A DNA stretch of 64,000 nt from Kordia sp964351775 (GCA_964351775.1 CAYGPQ010000003.1:1-64000); one strand, 5' to 3'; positions 42,428 to 52,230 are shown, numbered from the stretch's first letter. A program made the numbers and translations. The notes: generated from the letters alone by a model not told the origin.

Positions 42428-43180
42428 TTAGTTTGCTAATTCCATGAGCATTTGCTGATCTCCAATACGTATTTGTTGTCTTAATACTTCTCTTGTTTTG
42501 ACATCGATATAATACGTACTTATCATTTTATTGTCCGATATATCGTCCGTAGCTATTATTTTCCATACCTTTCTTTCTTCATTACCAATAGTGATGATTT
42601 CATTTGTCACATTTTTAACCCTAGCATTCATAACCCCTATTTTTGCTTTAGGATTATAATCAAAAATGGATATTTCTGCTGTATAATTTTCCTTTAAAGG
42701 CAGCCATCTAATCAAATGAGGATATACATTACTGTCAAAATACGGTTCCGTTGGTCGCTCTGAAATGATGCGTTTGTCTTTAGTATTTTTATCTAAATAA
42801 TACCCAGAAATTTCATCATTAAAGTTGAGTACAATGTCACGCTGTTGATTGAAAGATGAATGATATACAGGTTTTAGTGAACTGGCTGTAACAATCGTTG
42901 TATCTGTCCATTTAACTTCCGAACGTTCTACATCTACAGTAGTAACGATTCGTATATTTTTCTGATCTTTTTCTATTTTAGTCGTTACTTTTCCAATCTT
43001 AAATTTTAAAGTATCTCGCAACATAAACCAATTCATAGCAGAAGTGCTTTCTTTCACTAAATGCTGATCTATTGGGTTATTAAAAGGTGTAATTTTTTGC
43101 TTTTGCGCATAGGAATTGTACGTGATTAGTAAAACTGTAAGTAGTACTTTACAATGGTTTTTTATTTTTTGTGAAAACAT
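42428..43180 (-). CDS. Exported protein of unknown function
   Basis: A 250-residue protein with a signal peptide (VLLTVLLITYNSYAQ). The mature part is beta-rich with repeated short strands (KIGKVTTKIEKDQKNIRIVTTVDV, YTAEISIFDYNPKAKIGVMNARVKNV, WKIIATDDISDNKMISTYYIDVKTREVLRQQI). This layout, with Asp-Asp before a Tyr-Tyr-Ile strand and a late RQQIRIG motif, resembles DUF3108-type periplasmic barrels, but I am not certain. No catalytic motif is visible. It sits 10 bases after a GNAT gene on the same strand. Confidence 0.78.
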   Translation of the reverse strand: MFSQKIKNHCKVLLTVLLITYNSYAQKQKITPFNNPIDQHLVKESTSAMNWFMLRDTLKFKIGKVTTKIEKDQKNIRIVTTVDVERSEVKWTDTTIVTASSLKPVYHSSFNQQRDIVLNFNDEISGYYLDKNTKDKRIISERPTEPYFDSNVYPHLIRWLPLKENYTAEISIFDYNPKAKIGVMNARVKNVTNEIITIGNEERKVWKIIATDDISDNKMISTYYIDVKTREVLRQQIRIGDQQMLMELAN

Positions 43181-43190
43181 AACGTATGTT

Positions 43191-43862
43191 TTAATTTAGT
43201 GATTCAATGGTGTCAATATTTAATTCTCTTAGCGAAACTCCACTCGGATCGTTTAGCCAAATTTCATAATTGGTTTTTAGTAAATTCCATTCTTCTTGGA
43301 GCATTCCATACCAGCAAACATCTCTAAATGCTCCTTTCATATATCGCCAATTTCTAAAAACACCTTCTAGACTATAGCCTAATCTTTCTGCGGCATGACA
43401 GCTTTTTTTATTTGCGGCATTACATTTCCACTCCGCTCGTTGGTACTGATGTGTGTCAAAAAGATGTTTTAAAACCAAAAAATTAGCTTCTGTATTTATT
43501 GGAGTTTTATGTACTTCAGGCGAAAACCATAAGTCTCCAATTTCTGCTTTTCGGTTTTGTTCAGAAATATGAAGTATGGAAATCATACCTACTAGTTTGG
43601 TTTGCTCAATATCTTGAACCGCAAAGCATCTTTGATCGTCTTTAGCTGTTAATGTTACTAATGTTGACTTCATATCCTCTACATTTACAAATGGTCCATA
43701 GGGTAAATGACTCCATATCCAGTTATGATTCTCATTTAATGCTGTAGCCATAAATAAATCATCCGCATGAAGTATAAGATCTAAAGGAATGAGCTTACAG
43801 TAGTCGCCTTTTAGTGTTATAGACGCTATACTTTCATCACATTTTATGTTACTAGTTGACAT
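43191..43862 (-). CDS. GNAT family N-acetyltransferase (RimJ/RimL-like)
   Basis: A 223-residue acetyltransferase of the ribosomal-protein-alanine type. Motifs include GMISILHISEQNRKAEIGDLWFSPEVHKTPINTEA, FDTHQYQRAEWKCNAANKKSCHAAERLGYSLEG and FRNWRYMKGAFRDVCWYGML, the last being the RimL signature ending. Such proteins acetylate N-termini or small amines and sometimes antibiotics. The gene precedes the DUF3108-like gene by 10 bases and shares its transcript. The 323 bp upstream contain no intact gene. Confidence 0.9.
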   Translation of the reverse strand: MSTSNIKCDESIASITLKGDYCKLIPLDLILHADDLFMATALNENHNWIWSHLPYGPFVNVEDMKSTLVTLTAKDDQRCFAVQDIEQTKLVGMISILHISEQNRKAEIGDLWFSPEVHKTPINTEANFLVLKHLFDTHQYQRAEWKCNAANKKSCHAAERLGYSLEGVFRNWRYMKGAFRDVCWYGMLQEEWNLLKTNYEIWLNDPSGVSLRELNIDTIESLN

Positions 43863-44185
43863 TTTTTTTGAGGTTGTTTATAATTGATAACTGGCCTAAT
43901 TGTTATTAAAAAAATCATACAATACTTCGCAATTCATTAAACAGTTGTTTTAGTATACTACAAGCAAAAATATTCCTAATCAAAGTTTAAGGTCGCTCAA
44001 AAAAGTCCAAAAAGTTTAGAAAAAAGGTCAATCGCTTATGTAATCGTAAAGATTTGTAGGATCATACGAAAGTAGAATATGCTTTTGAAGGTGCTACCCT
44101 ACATATTGAGAAATAATCAGTTTTTCGTAAAAGATTTTTTTGAATTTCAAATTCGTTCTTTTTTTTATCGTTGTTCGACTGTTTC
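43863..44185. other. Intergenic region without an intact gene
   Basis: A 323-bp AT-rich space. Only a short + strand frame (44060-44116, DHTKVEYAFEGATLHIEK) resembles protein text; it lacks a start codon and is preceded by a TAG in frame. It may be debris of a lost gene. No promoter or hairpin with a clear partner was found. Confidence 0.4.
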
Positions 44186-45229
44186 CTATTTTAGTCCAAA
44201 TAATAATCGTAAAATGGAGATTCGTCGTACGATAAATTCATAAGTTGCAAAACAGCCAATTAACGTAAAGATGATGATGAATATAAACTTGTAAATCCCT
44301 GCAATTTCTAATGGAAATAATATCCATGATCCGAGATATAGAAATACCATGTGAAGGATGTAAACTGGGTACGAAGCTTTACTTAAATATGCTAAAATTT
44401 TACTCGGTTTATTGAGGTATCGATGTCCAAAACCAAAGGCTGAAAATATCCACAGATTAGATTCTATAGATTTTAGATAGTGTGGCGCATTGAATTCACC
44501 TTCTAAGAGTCGTAAAACATACAATGTTGTTGCAATTCCTAGTAAAATCCAGCGCCATTTTGTGACGTTGTTCCAAAATGCCTTTCCGCTATACACACAG
44601 CAAAAACCTACTAAGAAAGCGATCATTCCGAGCCAGAAACCATGTGCATTCATAGCGTAATATTCAAAACTTTCTGGATTTACCAGTTCAGCTTCTGCTA
44701 TAAACGGTATAAATAGGATGAGTAATCCGATAGGATTGCCTAGTAATTTTTCCATAAATTGATGCAACCTACCATTTTGGTGCTTTTTTAAGTAAAAGAA
44801 CACTGGAGAAAATAGTAATACATACACAAATATATTTCCCAAAAACCATAAGTGCGCTGGACTAGGCTCATAGTTTATATCTTGAGAATAGTAATTTTGC
44901 CATAAAAATGTATGCAGTGGTACAATGGCAAGTATTCCAAAAATATAAGGAATCAAGATCCTTTTTGATCGTTCCAATAGCAAAGCTTTCCAATCGCGTC
45001 TTTGAATTGCAAAATAAACTCCCATTCCGGAAACGAAGAATAAAAGTGGAATGCGCCATACATTGAGCATCGCCATAGGTGTCCAAATCCATGTTAGTGT
45101 TTCAGTATTCTGAATGAATCGCAAGAATACGCCCCAAGGTTGAAAACCCACGGCAATATGGTATATCACTAATAAACCAATTGCGATGACGCGCAACCAA
45201 TCTATATCGTATCTTCTAGTATTTGACAT
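44186..45229 (-). CDS. Acyltransferase family membrane protein (Acyl_transf_3)
   Basis: A 347-residue integral membrane acyltransferase with about ten hydrophobic segments. The N-terminal RRYDIDWLRVIAIGLLVIYHIAVGFQPWG contains the His typical of the family's membrane-embedded acyl-transfer site, followed by LWFLGNIFVYVLLF and the conserved RIPLLFFVSGMGVYFAI. Members O-acetylate or succinylate glycans and lipids. I chose the ATG at 45229; the upstream GTG at 45256 would overlap the ankyrin gene. A paralogue lies at 48204 on the other side of the regulator at 46043. Confidence 0.88.
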   Translation of the reverse strand: MSNTRRYDIDWLRVIAIGLLVIYHIAVGFQPWGVFLRFIQNTETLTWIWTPMAMLNVWRIPLLFFVSGMGVYFAIQRRDWKALLLERSKRILIPYIFGILAIVPLHTFLWQNYYSQDINYEPSPAHLWFLGNIFVYVLLFSPVFFYLKKHQNGRLHQFMEKLLGNPIGLLILFIPFIAEAELVNPESFEYYAMNAHGFWLGMIAFLVGFCCVYSGKAFWNNVTKWRWILLGIATTLYVLRLLEGEFNAPHYLKSIESNLWIFSAFGFGHRYLNKPSKILAYLSKASYPVYILHMVFLYLGSWILFPLEIAGIYKFIFIIIFTLIGCFATYEFIVRRISILRLLFGLK

Positions 45230-45239
45230 AAGGGTTGAA

Positions 45240-45827
45240 TTAGTTACTCTTTGCACTTAGTAATTCTTTAATGATCGTTCTGTTTGCTTTTAACTTGTCG
45301 TAATCCAATTTTAAACCGAAAGGACCCAAATCTTTACTGAGTTGATCGTAGATTGGTTTTACTTCCTCAAAAGATCCAGATACAGATTCTAAAGCCGTAC
45401 TGTTATAGCTATTTCGCACGTTTATATCGGCATTATTTTTAAGTAAACTTTTTACAATTTCCGTACGTCCAAAAAAGGCGGCAGTGTGTAAAGGAGTAGA
45501 ACCATCGGCACTTTTTTCGCTTACACTTGCTCCGTTTTCTATTAATAAGATAGCAATCTCCGTTTTGCCAAAAGTAGCCGCCACATGTAAAGGTGTGGAT
45601 CCATAGTCGTCTTTTTTATTAAGGTCTGTTTTGGCGGCAATATGCGCTTTTACATCTTTTATATTCCCCATAAACACAGCTTCATTTATAGTGCTACTTG
45701 GTGCTTCTGTGACCACTTTATCAGCTGTTTTTTCTTTAGATTGATGACAAGAAGTTACTCCTAATAGGAACATAGAAAATGTTATCGCTATTACTTTGTT
45801 TAGCATTTTTGATTTGAATTGATTCAT
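45240..45827 (-). CDS. Ankyrin-repeat lipoprotein
   Basis: A 195-residue lipoprotein (signal AITFSMFLLGVTSC, lipobox VTSC). The mature part contains about three to four ankyrin repeats: DDYGSTPLHVAATFGKTEIA, ADGSTPLHTAAFFGRTEIV and RNSYNSTALESVSGSFEEV. Ankyrin repeats mediate protein-protein contact; in Bacteroidota periplasmic ankyrin lipoproteins are common but their partners are unknown. The gene is 10 bases from the acyltransferase start, so they are probably co-transcribed. An alternative ATG lies 7 codons in. Confidence 0.88.
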   Translation of the reverse strand: MNQFKSKMLNKVIAITFSMFLLGVTSCHQSKEKTADKVVTEAPSSTINEAVFMGNIKDVKAHIAAKTDLNKKDDYGSTPLHVAATFGKTEIAILLIENGASVSEKSADGSTPLHTAAFFGRTEIVKSLLKNNADINVRNSYNSTALESVSGSFEEVKPIYDQLSKDLGPFGLKLDYDKLKANRTIIKELLSAKSN

Positions 45828-46042
45828 CGTTTTTTATTTAGTTTATTAATGTTTAAATGATCTGAAACAAAGGTCAAAAAAGCCATGCGCCAAGACTAAT
45901 ACAAGTGACGCTAAATTTAGAAGCTATGCGTTTTGTGTATAATTTATGTATCTTGACTATAAACTATGACGCATCACTCTAAAAAGAACCTTTGTAAGTG
46001 TCCTTTTTATTTGCGAATATTGCATTTTTATAAACTAGTATT

Positions 46043-48133
46043 ATGACAGATTCTAACGGTTCCAATAGTGTGTTTCTTCAGAAAGTCGTTGCAGCGATTG
46101 AAGAAAATCTGACGAATGAAAATTTTGGCGTGACCGAACTTGCCGAAATGATGAATATGAGCAGGTCTAATTTGTTGCGGAAAGTAAAGAAAGAAACCGA
46201 AGAATCTGTGAGTGTTTTTATCCGAAATGTGCGACTTCATAATGCCAAGAATCTTTTGGGAGATGATGCCCTGACGGTTTCTGAAATTTCATATATGGTA
46301 GGATTCAAAAGCACTTCTTATTTTACCAAATGCTTTAGAGAATTGTATGGATATACGCCTGGACAAACAGGAATAAGTCTAGAGAACAAACTGGAGCAAG
46401 AAATACCAGACGAAACTAAATCATTTGATAGAAGAAAAGTCAAACTCATATCCTTATTGACAATTCTAGTCATCATTGTTCTTGGAATCCTGTATTGGAT
46501 TAATCAAGATGAGAAGACCGTACAACCCAATTTACCTAAATCGATAGCGCTATTGCCGTTTATAAACAATAGTGATGATAGTACCAATGTATACTTCATG
46601 AATGGACTAATGGGCGCGATATTAGATAATTTTCAAAAGATTGAAGATGTTGAAATTATAAGCGGAACCACGGTAGAGAAGTTTGGCAACATTTCTAAAA
46701 GTATTTCTGAAATGTCCAAGGAACTTAATGTGAGCTATTTTATTGAAGGAAGCGGTCAGAAAGTGGACAATGAAGTTTTATTAACGATTCAATTGATTGA
46801 AGGAGCTACCGGGCGACAACTTTGGTCCAAAAGATATCTTCGAGAAATTGAAGATATTTTTGAACTTCAAATGGATGTGGCAAAAAGTATCGCTAGCGAG
46901 ATTAATATCGTCATTACTCCCGAAGAACAACAACGGATCGAAAAAATACCTACCCAAAATCTTGTGGCGTATGACTATTATTTGAAAGGAATGAGTTTAT
47001 TAAAAGATGAGACTGGAGCTGGATTGCTAGAAAGTATTGAACAATTTAAAAAGGCCATTCAAGAAGATGGACAATTTGCAAATGCGTATGCCAATATGGC
47101 CGTTTCTTACTATTATTTAGATATATTTCAGGCTGAAAAAAAGTATACGGACGAAATTAAAAATTACGCAGATAAAGCGATTCTGTTAGATGAGCATCTT
47201 GGCGATAGTCAAATTGCCAAAGCGCTCTATTTTATGCAAATAGAAGATTATGAACAGGCAGTTAGTGCCTTTGAGAACGTATTGGTTTACTACCCTAACG
47301 TGGGTTGGGTACATAACTTTCTTTCTAATATTTACGCGTTTACATTGCCCAATACAGAAAAATACCTTCAGCATGCACTCAAAGGAATTCAAACCGCTGT
47401 AGCGAGTAAAGATTCGGTCACAACAAGTTATTCGTATTTACATCTTAGTAATGCCTTGGCGCAAACTGGTTTTATTGATGAGTCTGAAATTTATATACAA
47501 AAATCACTCGCATACAATCCAAATAACCTGTATTCCAAGCACTTATATGTTTTCATCAAGCAAGCTAAAAATTTCGATTTGCAACGTGCGAAGAACGAAT
47601 TGATAGAAATCCTAGCCATAGATACCACCCGACTAGACCTAATTCAAGAAATAGCAAAAATGAATTATATTTTGGAAAATTATGAGCAAGCTTGGTTATA
47701 TTATGACAAATTTATTGCAAAGAAAGAAGCCTTGCAACTTGATATCTATCCTAATGAAGATATTAATATTGGTTTTGTTTTAACGCAACTTGGTAGAAAA
47801 CAAGAAGCCAAAGTTTATTATGATCGCTTTTTTGAATTTGCCAAAAAAGATACGTCCATCTATAAAGACTTGCACTATTCGGCATACTTTGCTACTATGG
47901 GAAATATAGACAAAGCCATGTTACACCTCAAAGCTTTTGCTGAATTTGATTATTATTATTATTGGATTGTTTTATATATGAAAGATGATCCCGTTATAAA
48001 ACAAATGGTTTCTCATCCTGAATTTAAAACCACTATTCAAAAGATTCAAGATAAATTTTGGAACAACCACAAAAAGATTAAAAATATGCTTGAGGATGCA
48101 CAGATCATCGTACCCAAAAGTATTTCCTTGTGA
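46043..48133 (+). CDS. Membrane-anchored AraC-type regulator with FlgO/TolB-like and TPR region
   Basis: A 696-residue protein with unusual order. The N-terminus (residues ~8-110) is an AraC-type HTH (FGVTELAEMMNMSRSNLLRKVK; VSEISYMVGFKSTSYFTKCFRELYGYTP). A single transmembrane helix (about 135-155, SLLTILVIIVLGILYWI) follows. Next comes a FlgO/TolB-like domain (SIALLPFINNSDDSTN, YFIEGSGQKVDNEVLLTIQLI) and many TPR-like helices to the end. DNA-binding in the cytoplasm and ligand or protein sensing outside the membrane would make it a one-component membrane regulator. It is the only clear + gene in a 30-kb - strand stretch, flanked by acyltransferases. Confidence 0.9.
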   Translation: MTDSNGSNSVFLQKVVAAIEENLTNENFGVTELAEMMNMSRSNLLRKVKKETEESVSVFIRNVRLHNAKNLLGDDALTVSEISYMVGFKSTSYFTKCFRELYGYTPGQTGISLENKLEQEIPDETKSFDRRKVKLISLLTILVIIVLGILYWINQDEKTVQPNLPKSIALLPFINNSDDSTNVYFMNGLMGAILDNFQKIEDVEIISGTTVEKFGNISKSISEMSKELNVSYFIEGSGQKVDNEVLLTIQLIEGATGRQLWSKRYLREIEDIFELQMDVAKSIASEINIVITPEEQQRIEKIPTQNLVAYDYYLKGMSLLKDETGAGLLESIEQFKKAIQEDGQFANAYANMAVSYYYLDIFQAEKKYTDEIKNYADKAILLDEHLGDSQIAKALYFMQIEDYEQAVSAFENVLVYYPNVGWVHNFLSNIYAFTLPNTEKYLQHALKGIQTAVASKDSVTTSYSYLHLSNALAQTGFIDESEIYIQKSLAYNPNNLYSKHLYVFIKQAKNFDLQRAKNELIEILAIDTTRLDLIQEIAKMNYILENYEQAWLYYDKFIAKKEALQLDIYPNEDINIGFVLTQLGRKQEAKVYYDRFFEFAKKDTSIYKDLHYSAYFATMGNIDKAMLHLKAFAEFDYYYYWIVLYMKDDPVIKQMVSHPEFKTTIQKIQDKFWNNHKKIKNMLEDAQIIVPKSISL

Positions 48134-48203
48134 CAGATTATTGAGTTTGTTCATCATCCAAATTATTGGCTTAGTGACGCATTAACTTGAGTTCAATATC
48201 AAT

Positions 48204-49319
48204 TTACTTTCCTTTTTTTAATCCAAAAAGTGGCCTAATATAACTCCAACGTCTAATTAAAAATTCATACATAATCCAAGATATTCCAAATGTACCCAAG
48301 ACCATAATTGAAAATTTTATCATCAATGACCAATCTTTTTCAATTAAGAAATAGGCAATCGTAATCATAATTGTTTGATGTAAAATATAGAAAGGATATA
48401 CCGCTTCGTTGCAGTAACTTAATATGTTACTTTTCTTGTTTAAATATTTCGCCGAATATCCAAATAGCGCAAGTACCCAAGACCATAAGTTTACAACCTT
48501 AAAAAATGCCTCAGTAAAATGTCGTGTAGCTGAATCTTCATACAGCTGAGTTATTGTCAGCATAATGCTAAAAGTGAAGATTCCAATGATTAGAAAATAA
48601 CTTCTGTATTTTTCAACAGTTACCCAAAAAACGTCTTTTACAGAGATCAATACAAAACCAAAGAAAAATAACAAAATACAATTTACAAAGTTAAACCAAT
48701 CGTCAATTAAAGCGTGAGTGGTAGGGAAATAAGGCTCAATAAAAGCTTCTGCTAGATATAACGGAATAACTAAAGCATATAATTTTATTGGGCTTTTTAC
48801 TAAATTCTTTATAAAGAAAGTAAATTTATTATTTGGATGATTTTTTAAGTATAAAAATATAGGAATTAAGAGGAGTGAAAAGATTAATAAATACGGAAGA
48901 AACCATAGATGATGCCAACTGAAGTTTCCTTCTGGGTATATCCCAACAAAAGCTTCACTTGGCCAAAAATCAAAGTAATTTCCAGTAAATTGATTCTTTG
49001 CTAATCGTTCAAAATAAACTTGCGGAGATATAATAAACAGCATTCCAAATAGTAGTGGTACTCCTAATCTTTTAATCCGCTCTAAGGCGAATAAAGTGCC
49101 CGTTCTTTTCTGCAAAGCATAAAAAGTTCCCATTCCGGAAATAACAAATAAAATAGGCAGTCTCCATTGATTTAAAAACCACATAGGGTAAACCAACCAA
49201 TCATAAATTACAGGATTCTTTATATGAAAATCCCAAGGGACAAAGAACATTCCAACATGATAAAAAATAAGCAATCCAAATACCAATACTCTTAACCAAT
49301 CTAAATCGTGCCTGCGCAT
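48204..49319 (-). CDS. Acyltransferase family membrane protein (paralogue)
   Basis: A 371-residue polytopic acyltransferase, related to the gene at 44186. It opens RRHDLDWLRVLVFGLLIFYHVGMFFVPW with the same His motif and continues with RLPILFVISGMGTFYALQKR and HHLWFLPYLLIFSLLL. It would modify a sugar or lipid by acyl transfer at the inner membrane. The shared neighbourhood of a regulator suggests coordinated control, which is inference. It converges on the regulator gene, with about 70 bp between the stops. Confidence 0.88.
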   Translation of the reverse strand: MRRHDLDWLRVLVFGLLIFYHVGMFFVPWDFHIKNPVIYDWLVYPMWFLNQWRLPILFVISGMGTFYALQKRTGTLFALERIKRLGVPLLFGMLFIISPQVYFERLAKNQFTGNYFDFWPSEAFVGIYPEGNFSWHHLWFLPYLLIFSLLLIPIFLYLKNHPNNKFTFFIKNLVKSPIKLYALVIPLYLAEAFIEPYFPTTHALIDDWFNFVNCILLFFFGFVLISVKDVFWVTVEKYRSYFLIIGIFTFSIMLTITQLYEDSATRHFTEAFFKVVNLWSWVLALFGYSAKYLNKKSNILSYCNEAVYPFYILHQTIMITIAYFLIEKDWSLMIKFSIMVLGTFGISWIMYEFLIRRWSYIRPLFGLKKGK

Positions 49320-49407
49320 ATTTTTCGTTTTGGCAAAACTAACTATAAAGAATACTCAAAAACTGAAGTTGTGATCAGTAGCAAAGTTTTGTGATCAATA
49401 ACAAAGA

Positions 49408-50247
49408 CTAACTATTCTGCATTTTTGCATTGAATACAGAAATCATATTCCTTGAAACAGGAATCTTATCAGCGTAATGCTTCAGTCGCAATTTATAACC
49501 TTGCGCATTGCCCGAAACAGTATCAATATAATGGATATTGACCAAATAAGAACGATGTGTTTTTATAATGAATGATTCTTCTACTAAAATAGAAGCTAAA
49601 TTTTTTATCGTGGTTCTTTTTAATGTTTTGCTTCCATTCTTAAAGTATAATTCCACATAATTACCTGCTGCTTTTGCAAAAAGCATGTTTTGTAAATCAA
49701 AGTCAATATGGATATTATTAATTTCAATTGCTGTTGAATTACTCGTATTGGTATTTAAAGAATTAATTGTTTGAGCATTCTCTCGATTTCTTTTATTCAA
49801 TCTATTAAAGTTTAAAGGCACTAAAATAAAAATGAACAAACTTCCTACTAAAAAAGCATTCCTTACTTCTTCAAAAAAATAATGCCAAGACCAATTGTTT
49901 GGATTATTATATAAAATATCTCGAATCAGAAATTGCACAAGACCCACAGAAGCTAATAAAAAAACAATGAATAAGACTTCTTTTTTTATAGTCCATTTTT
50001 CTTTTATAATTGGCGATATTCTAAAAAATGATCCTAAAATAAGGAGAACACAAGGAGTCAACGCATGAATAAAACAGATAAAAAAGTAATCCATTTTATG
50101 TTCAGGGGTATAAACTTCAAAAGGCTCAAATAAATAGCCAAAGAAAAGAGTCATGAAAAATAGTAAGCTAATGATAACCGACAAACTTTTCCCTTCATAG
50201 AGATAAGGATATTGTTCAGATAAAAAATGTAATGTTTTGTTTTTCAA
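49408..50247 (-). CDS. LytTR-family DNA-binding membrane protein
   Basis: A 279-residue protein. Four membrane helices fill residues ~20-150 (SLLFFMTLFFGYLF, ALTPCVLLILGSFF, VLFIVFLLASVGLV, GSLFIFILVPL). A LytTR DNA-binding domain closes the protein (about 175-275: NMLFAKAAGNYVELYFKNGSKTLKRTTIKNL, FIIKTHRSYLVNI, LKHYADKIPVSRN). It is a membrane-bound transcription regulator, a form common in Bacteroidota. The start codon is TTG at 50247; MKNKTLHFLSEQYPYLYEGK is typical for the family, which supports this start over the next Met. Target genes unknown. Confidence 0.9.
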   Translation of the reverse strand: MKNKTLHFLSEQYPYLYEGKSLSVIISLLFFMTLFFGYLFEPFEVYTPEHKMDYFFICFIHALTPCVLLILGSFFRISPIIKEKWTIKKEVLFIVFLLASVGLVQFLIRDILYNNPNNWSWHYFFEEVRNAFLVGSLFIFILVPLNFNRLNKRNRENAQTINSLNTNTSNSTAIEINNIHIDFDLQNMLFAKAAGNYVELYFKNGSKTLKRTTIKNLASILVEESFIIKTHRSYLVNIHYIDTVSGNAQGYKLRLKHYADKIPVSRNMISVFNAKMQNS

Positions 50248-50391
50248 ATGTTTACTTTAAATACAATATGATTTCGGATGATAAGTCACAGCTTAAAATT
50301 CGCTAAATTCACTATTGATGACAAATGTACAAAAAATCACAAGCCTTAAATTTTGCATCTTTTTACCATTAGCATAAAAAAGCATAAAATT

Positions 50392-50607
50392 CTAATTTCT
50401 ACGTTGTTTTTTGTTAAAGTATCGTCTTAAAAAATAATTCCGTAAGATGCTTAAGACCGTTAAATAAATAGTTAAGATGAAGTTCTTTCCGGAATTGTTT
50501 TCGATACCCAAAAGAGGAAATATGAGATGCAATGAAATCATTGTGATAAAAAAACCAACCGTTACATTTAGTAAACTTTCTATAAGCGATTGTTTTTTAG
50601 ATTGCAT
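50392..50607 (-). CDS. Small membrane protein (DUF7220-like)
   Basis: A 71-residue protein with two hydrophobic segments (LLNVTVGFFITMISLHLIFPLL and FILTIYLTVLSILRNYFL) and basic ends. SLIESLLNVTVGFF and SILRNYFLRRYFN fit the DUF7220 pattern known from phage and mobile regions. It starts inside the last 11 bases of the metallophosphoesterase gene, so the two are coupled. Whether it has a role with the phosphoesterase is unknown. Confidence 0.75.
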   Translation of the reverse strand: MQSKKQSLIESLLNVTVGFFITMISLHLIFPLLGIENNSGKNFILTIYLTVLSILRNYFLRRYFNKKQRRN

Positions 50608-51319
50608 CGCTGAACATTTTAACTTGTGAAGACGGACCGTTCTTTCCTAACGCTATAATTCTGTATCCAAAAGCTAGTGGATTTATTTCGATACTATTCC
50701 GTTTTTTTTCAATTTGAAAAGACACCGCCGGAGTTATATTTTGAGTACAATTTTTATATACAGTTTCACTCTCCATATGATAGTGTCCGCAAAAAATAGT
50801 AATATCATTGGGAATATTTTCTAATAGGAATAGTACTTCTCCTCTATTTTTAAGTGCTCCAATTTCGTCTACTTTTAAAGGTAAACCAATGATAGGATGA
50901 TGTACAAAAATAATAATGGATTGTGAAGTAATGAGTTCTTTTTTAAGCCAAATCAATTGTTTTTTGTCTATAATTCCTTCCGAAGAATCTAAAAATATAC
51001 ATTTGTAATGCGCTTTTTGTGAGCTGCTGTATAATTTCTGAGCATCAGAGTCTGCGCCTTTATTATAATACCTTGTGATTTCAGTAAATGAATCATGATT
51101 TCCAAGCGTGATGGCTAAAGATGTCGTTTTAAGTTGCTCAAAAAAATAGGCGATGCCATCATTTTCTCCAATGTCTCCCGTGCAAACAATCGTGGTAATT
51201 TGCTCTTTTTTTAGATCTTCTAAAATCTTGTCAAATCGTTTTCTAGTTGGGACACCATTTTCTATCGGATACGCTTCATCTAAATGTAAATCTGTGATAT
51301 GCGCTATTTTTTCAACCAT
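50597..51319 (-). CDS. Metallophosphoesterase
   Basis: A 240-residue calcineurin-like phosphoesterase. The dinuclear metal motifs are in order: IAHITDLHLDE (DxH), CTGDIGEND (GD-x-G), TLGNHDSF (GNHD/E), FVHHPIIG and FCGHYHME (GHxH). These identify a phosphodiesterase or phosphatase of the cyclic-nucleotide-phosphodiesterase-like group, but the substrate is not apparent. I chose the ATG at 51319, since VEKIAHITDLHLD is the usual start. It overlaps the small membrane protein gene and lies 69 bases from the AraC gene end. Confidence 0.9.
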   Translation of the reverse strand: MVEKIAHITDLHLDEAYPIENGVPTRKRFDKILEDLKKEQITTIVCTGDIGENDGIAYFFEQLKTTSLAITLGNHDSFTEITRYYNKGADSDAQKLYSSSQKAHYKCIFLDSSEGIIDKKQLIWLKKELITSQSIIIFVHHPIIGLPLKVDEIGALKNRGEVLFLLENIPNDITIFCGHYHMESETVYKNCTQNITPAVSFQIEKKRNSIEINPLAFGYRIIALGKNGPSSQVKMFSDAI

Positions 51320-51387
51320 CGATTTTATTTTTATCAATACAAAAATAGCAACGTATGGAACGATGTACTTGTAAAATCTTGCTGATT

Positions 51388-52230
51388 TTATATGTTTTTC
51401 CGAAACTCAGTAGGCGAAAAACCACTGTGTTTTTTGAATATTTTAGAAAAGTAAGCTGCCGTATCAAAACCACAGGCAATGGCAGTTTCAAAAATAGAAT
51501 CTTTAGAATATCGCAATCTATACTTGGCTTTTTCTATACGAATAGCGGTTAGATATTCCAATGGTGTGCATTCGTTAATTTCGGTAAATAGGCGGTGCAA
51601 ATAGTATTTACTAATCCCAATATCTTTGCTTATACAATCAAGTGAAATATCTTCTTTTATATGATCGTGCAAATATTCTTTCGCTATTTGAATACGTTTG
51701 AAAAGCTCTTTTTTTGTATCATGTTTGACTATTTTTAGTGTTGAAAACTTCGTGTCCATATTTTTTTGCTCTTGGACAATCAGTTCTGATAGTCTAATGA
51801 ACAAATCATCGATCTGATGCTTGAAAGCCGTTTGATTATGTTCATATAGCTGCGCAATTGTGTTCAGTAAAAATCCTACTGCACTATTGGTGGTTTTTTG
51901 AGTGACTTCCAAAAACTTTGGAGATAAATTATGATACTTATAAATTTCAGTAATTAATTGTGGAGATAAGAAGAACGATAATCCTTTCGTGCCACTTTTT
52001 GCCTCCGTAGTAATTTGGGCATTCGTATTTAAAATTACATATTGATTTTTGGAAACCTCTATATCTTGATGGTTACAGTGATAGTTTTTCTTCCCTTCTA
52101 AAACATATTTTAGCGTGTACGTAGAGCTATACGATATAGAAATATCATCCGCATGATTAGAATATAATACCTTATTTTCTAATTGATTTGAAAATGTTGG
52201 AATCGTTGTGATTGCTTCAAGTTTTACCAT
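51388..52230 (-). CDS. AraC family transcriptional regulator
   Basis: A 280-residue activator-type regulator. The N-terminal ~170 residues form a cupin-like ligand part (KYVLEGKKNYHCNHQDIEVSKNQYVILN). The C-terminal two HTH motifs are clear: ISLDCISKDIGISKYYLHRLF and IFETAIACGFDTAAYFSKIFKKHSGFSPTEF, ending in the AraC signature. It probably controls nearby genes, but the targets cannot be read from the sequence. The DinB-like gene follows upstream (52338). Confidence 0.93.
   Translation of the reverse strand: MVKLEAITTIPTFSNQLENKVLYSNHADDISISYSSTYTLKYVLEGKKNYHCNHQDIEVSKNQYVILNTNAQITTEAKSGTKGLSFFLSPQLITEIYKYHNLSPKFLEVTQKTTNSAVGFLLNTIAQLYEHNQTAFKHQIDDLFIRLSELIVQEQKNMDTKFSTLKIVKHDTKKELFKRIQIAKEYLHDHIKEDISLDCISKDIGISKYYLHRLFTEINECTPLEYLTAIRIEKAKYRLRYSKDSIFETAIACGFDTAAYFSKIFKKHSGFSPTEFRKNI

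Noticed and set aside
44060..44116. Short + frame DHTKVEYAFEGATLHIEK
   Set aside because: Only 18 codons, no start codon, preceded by TAG; too short to support a gene.
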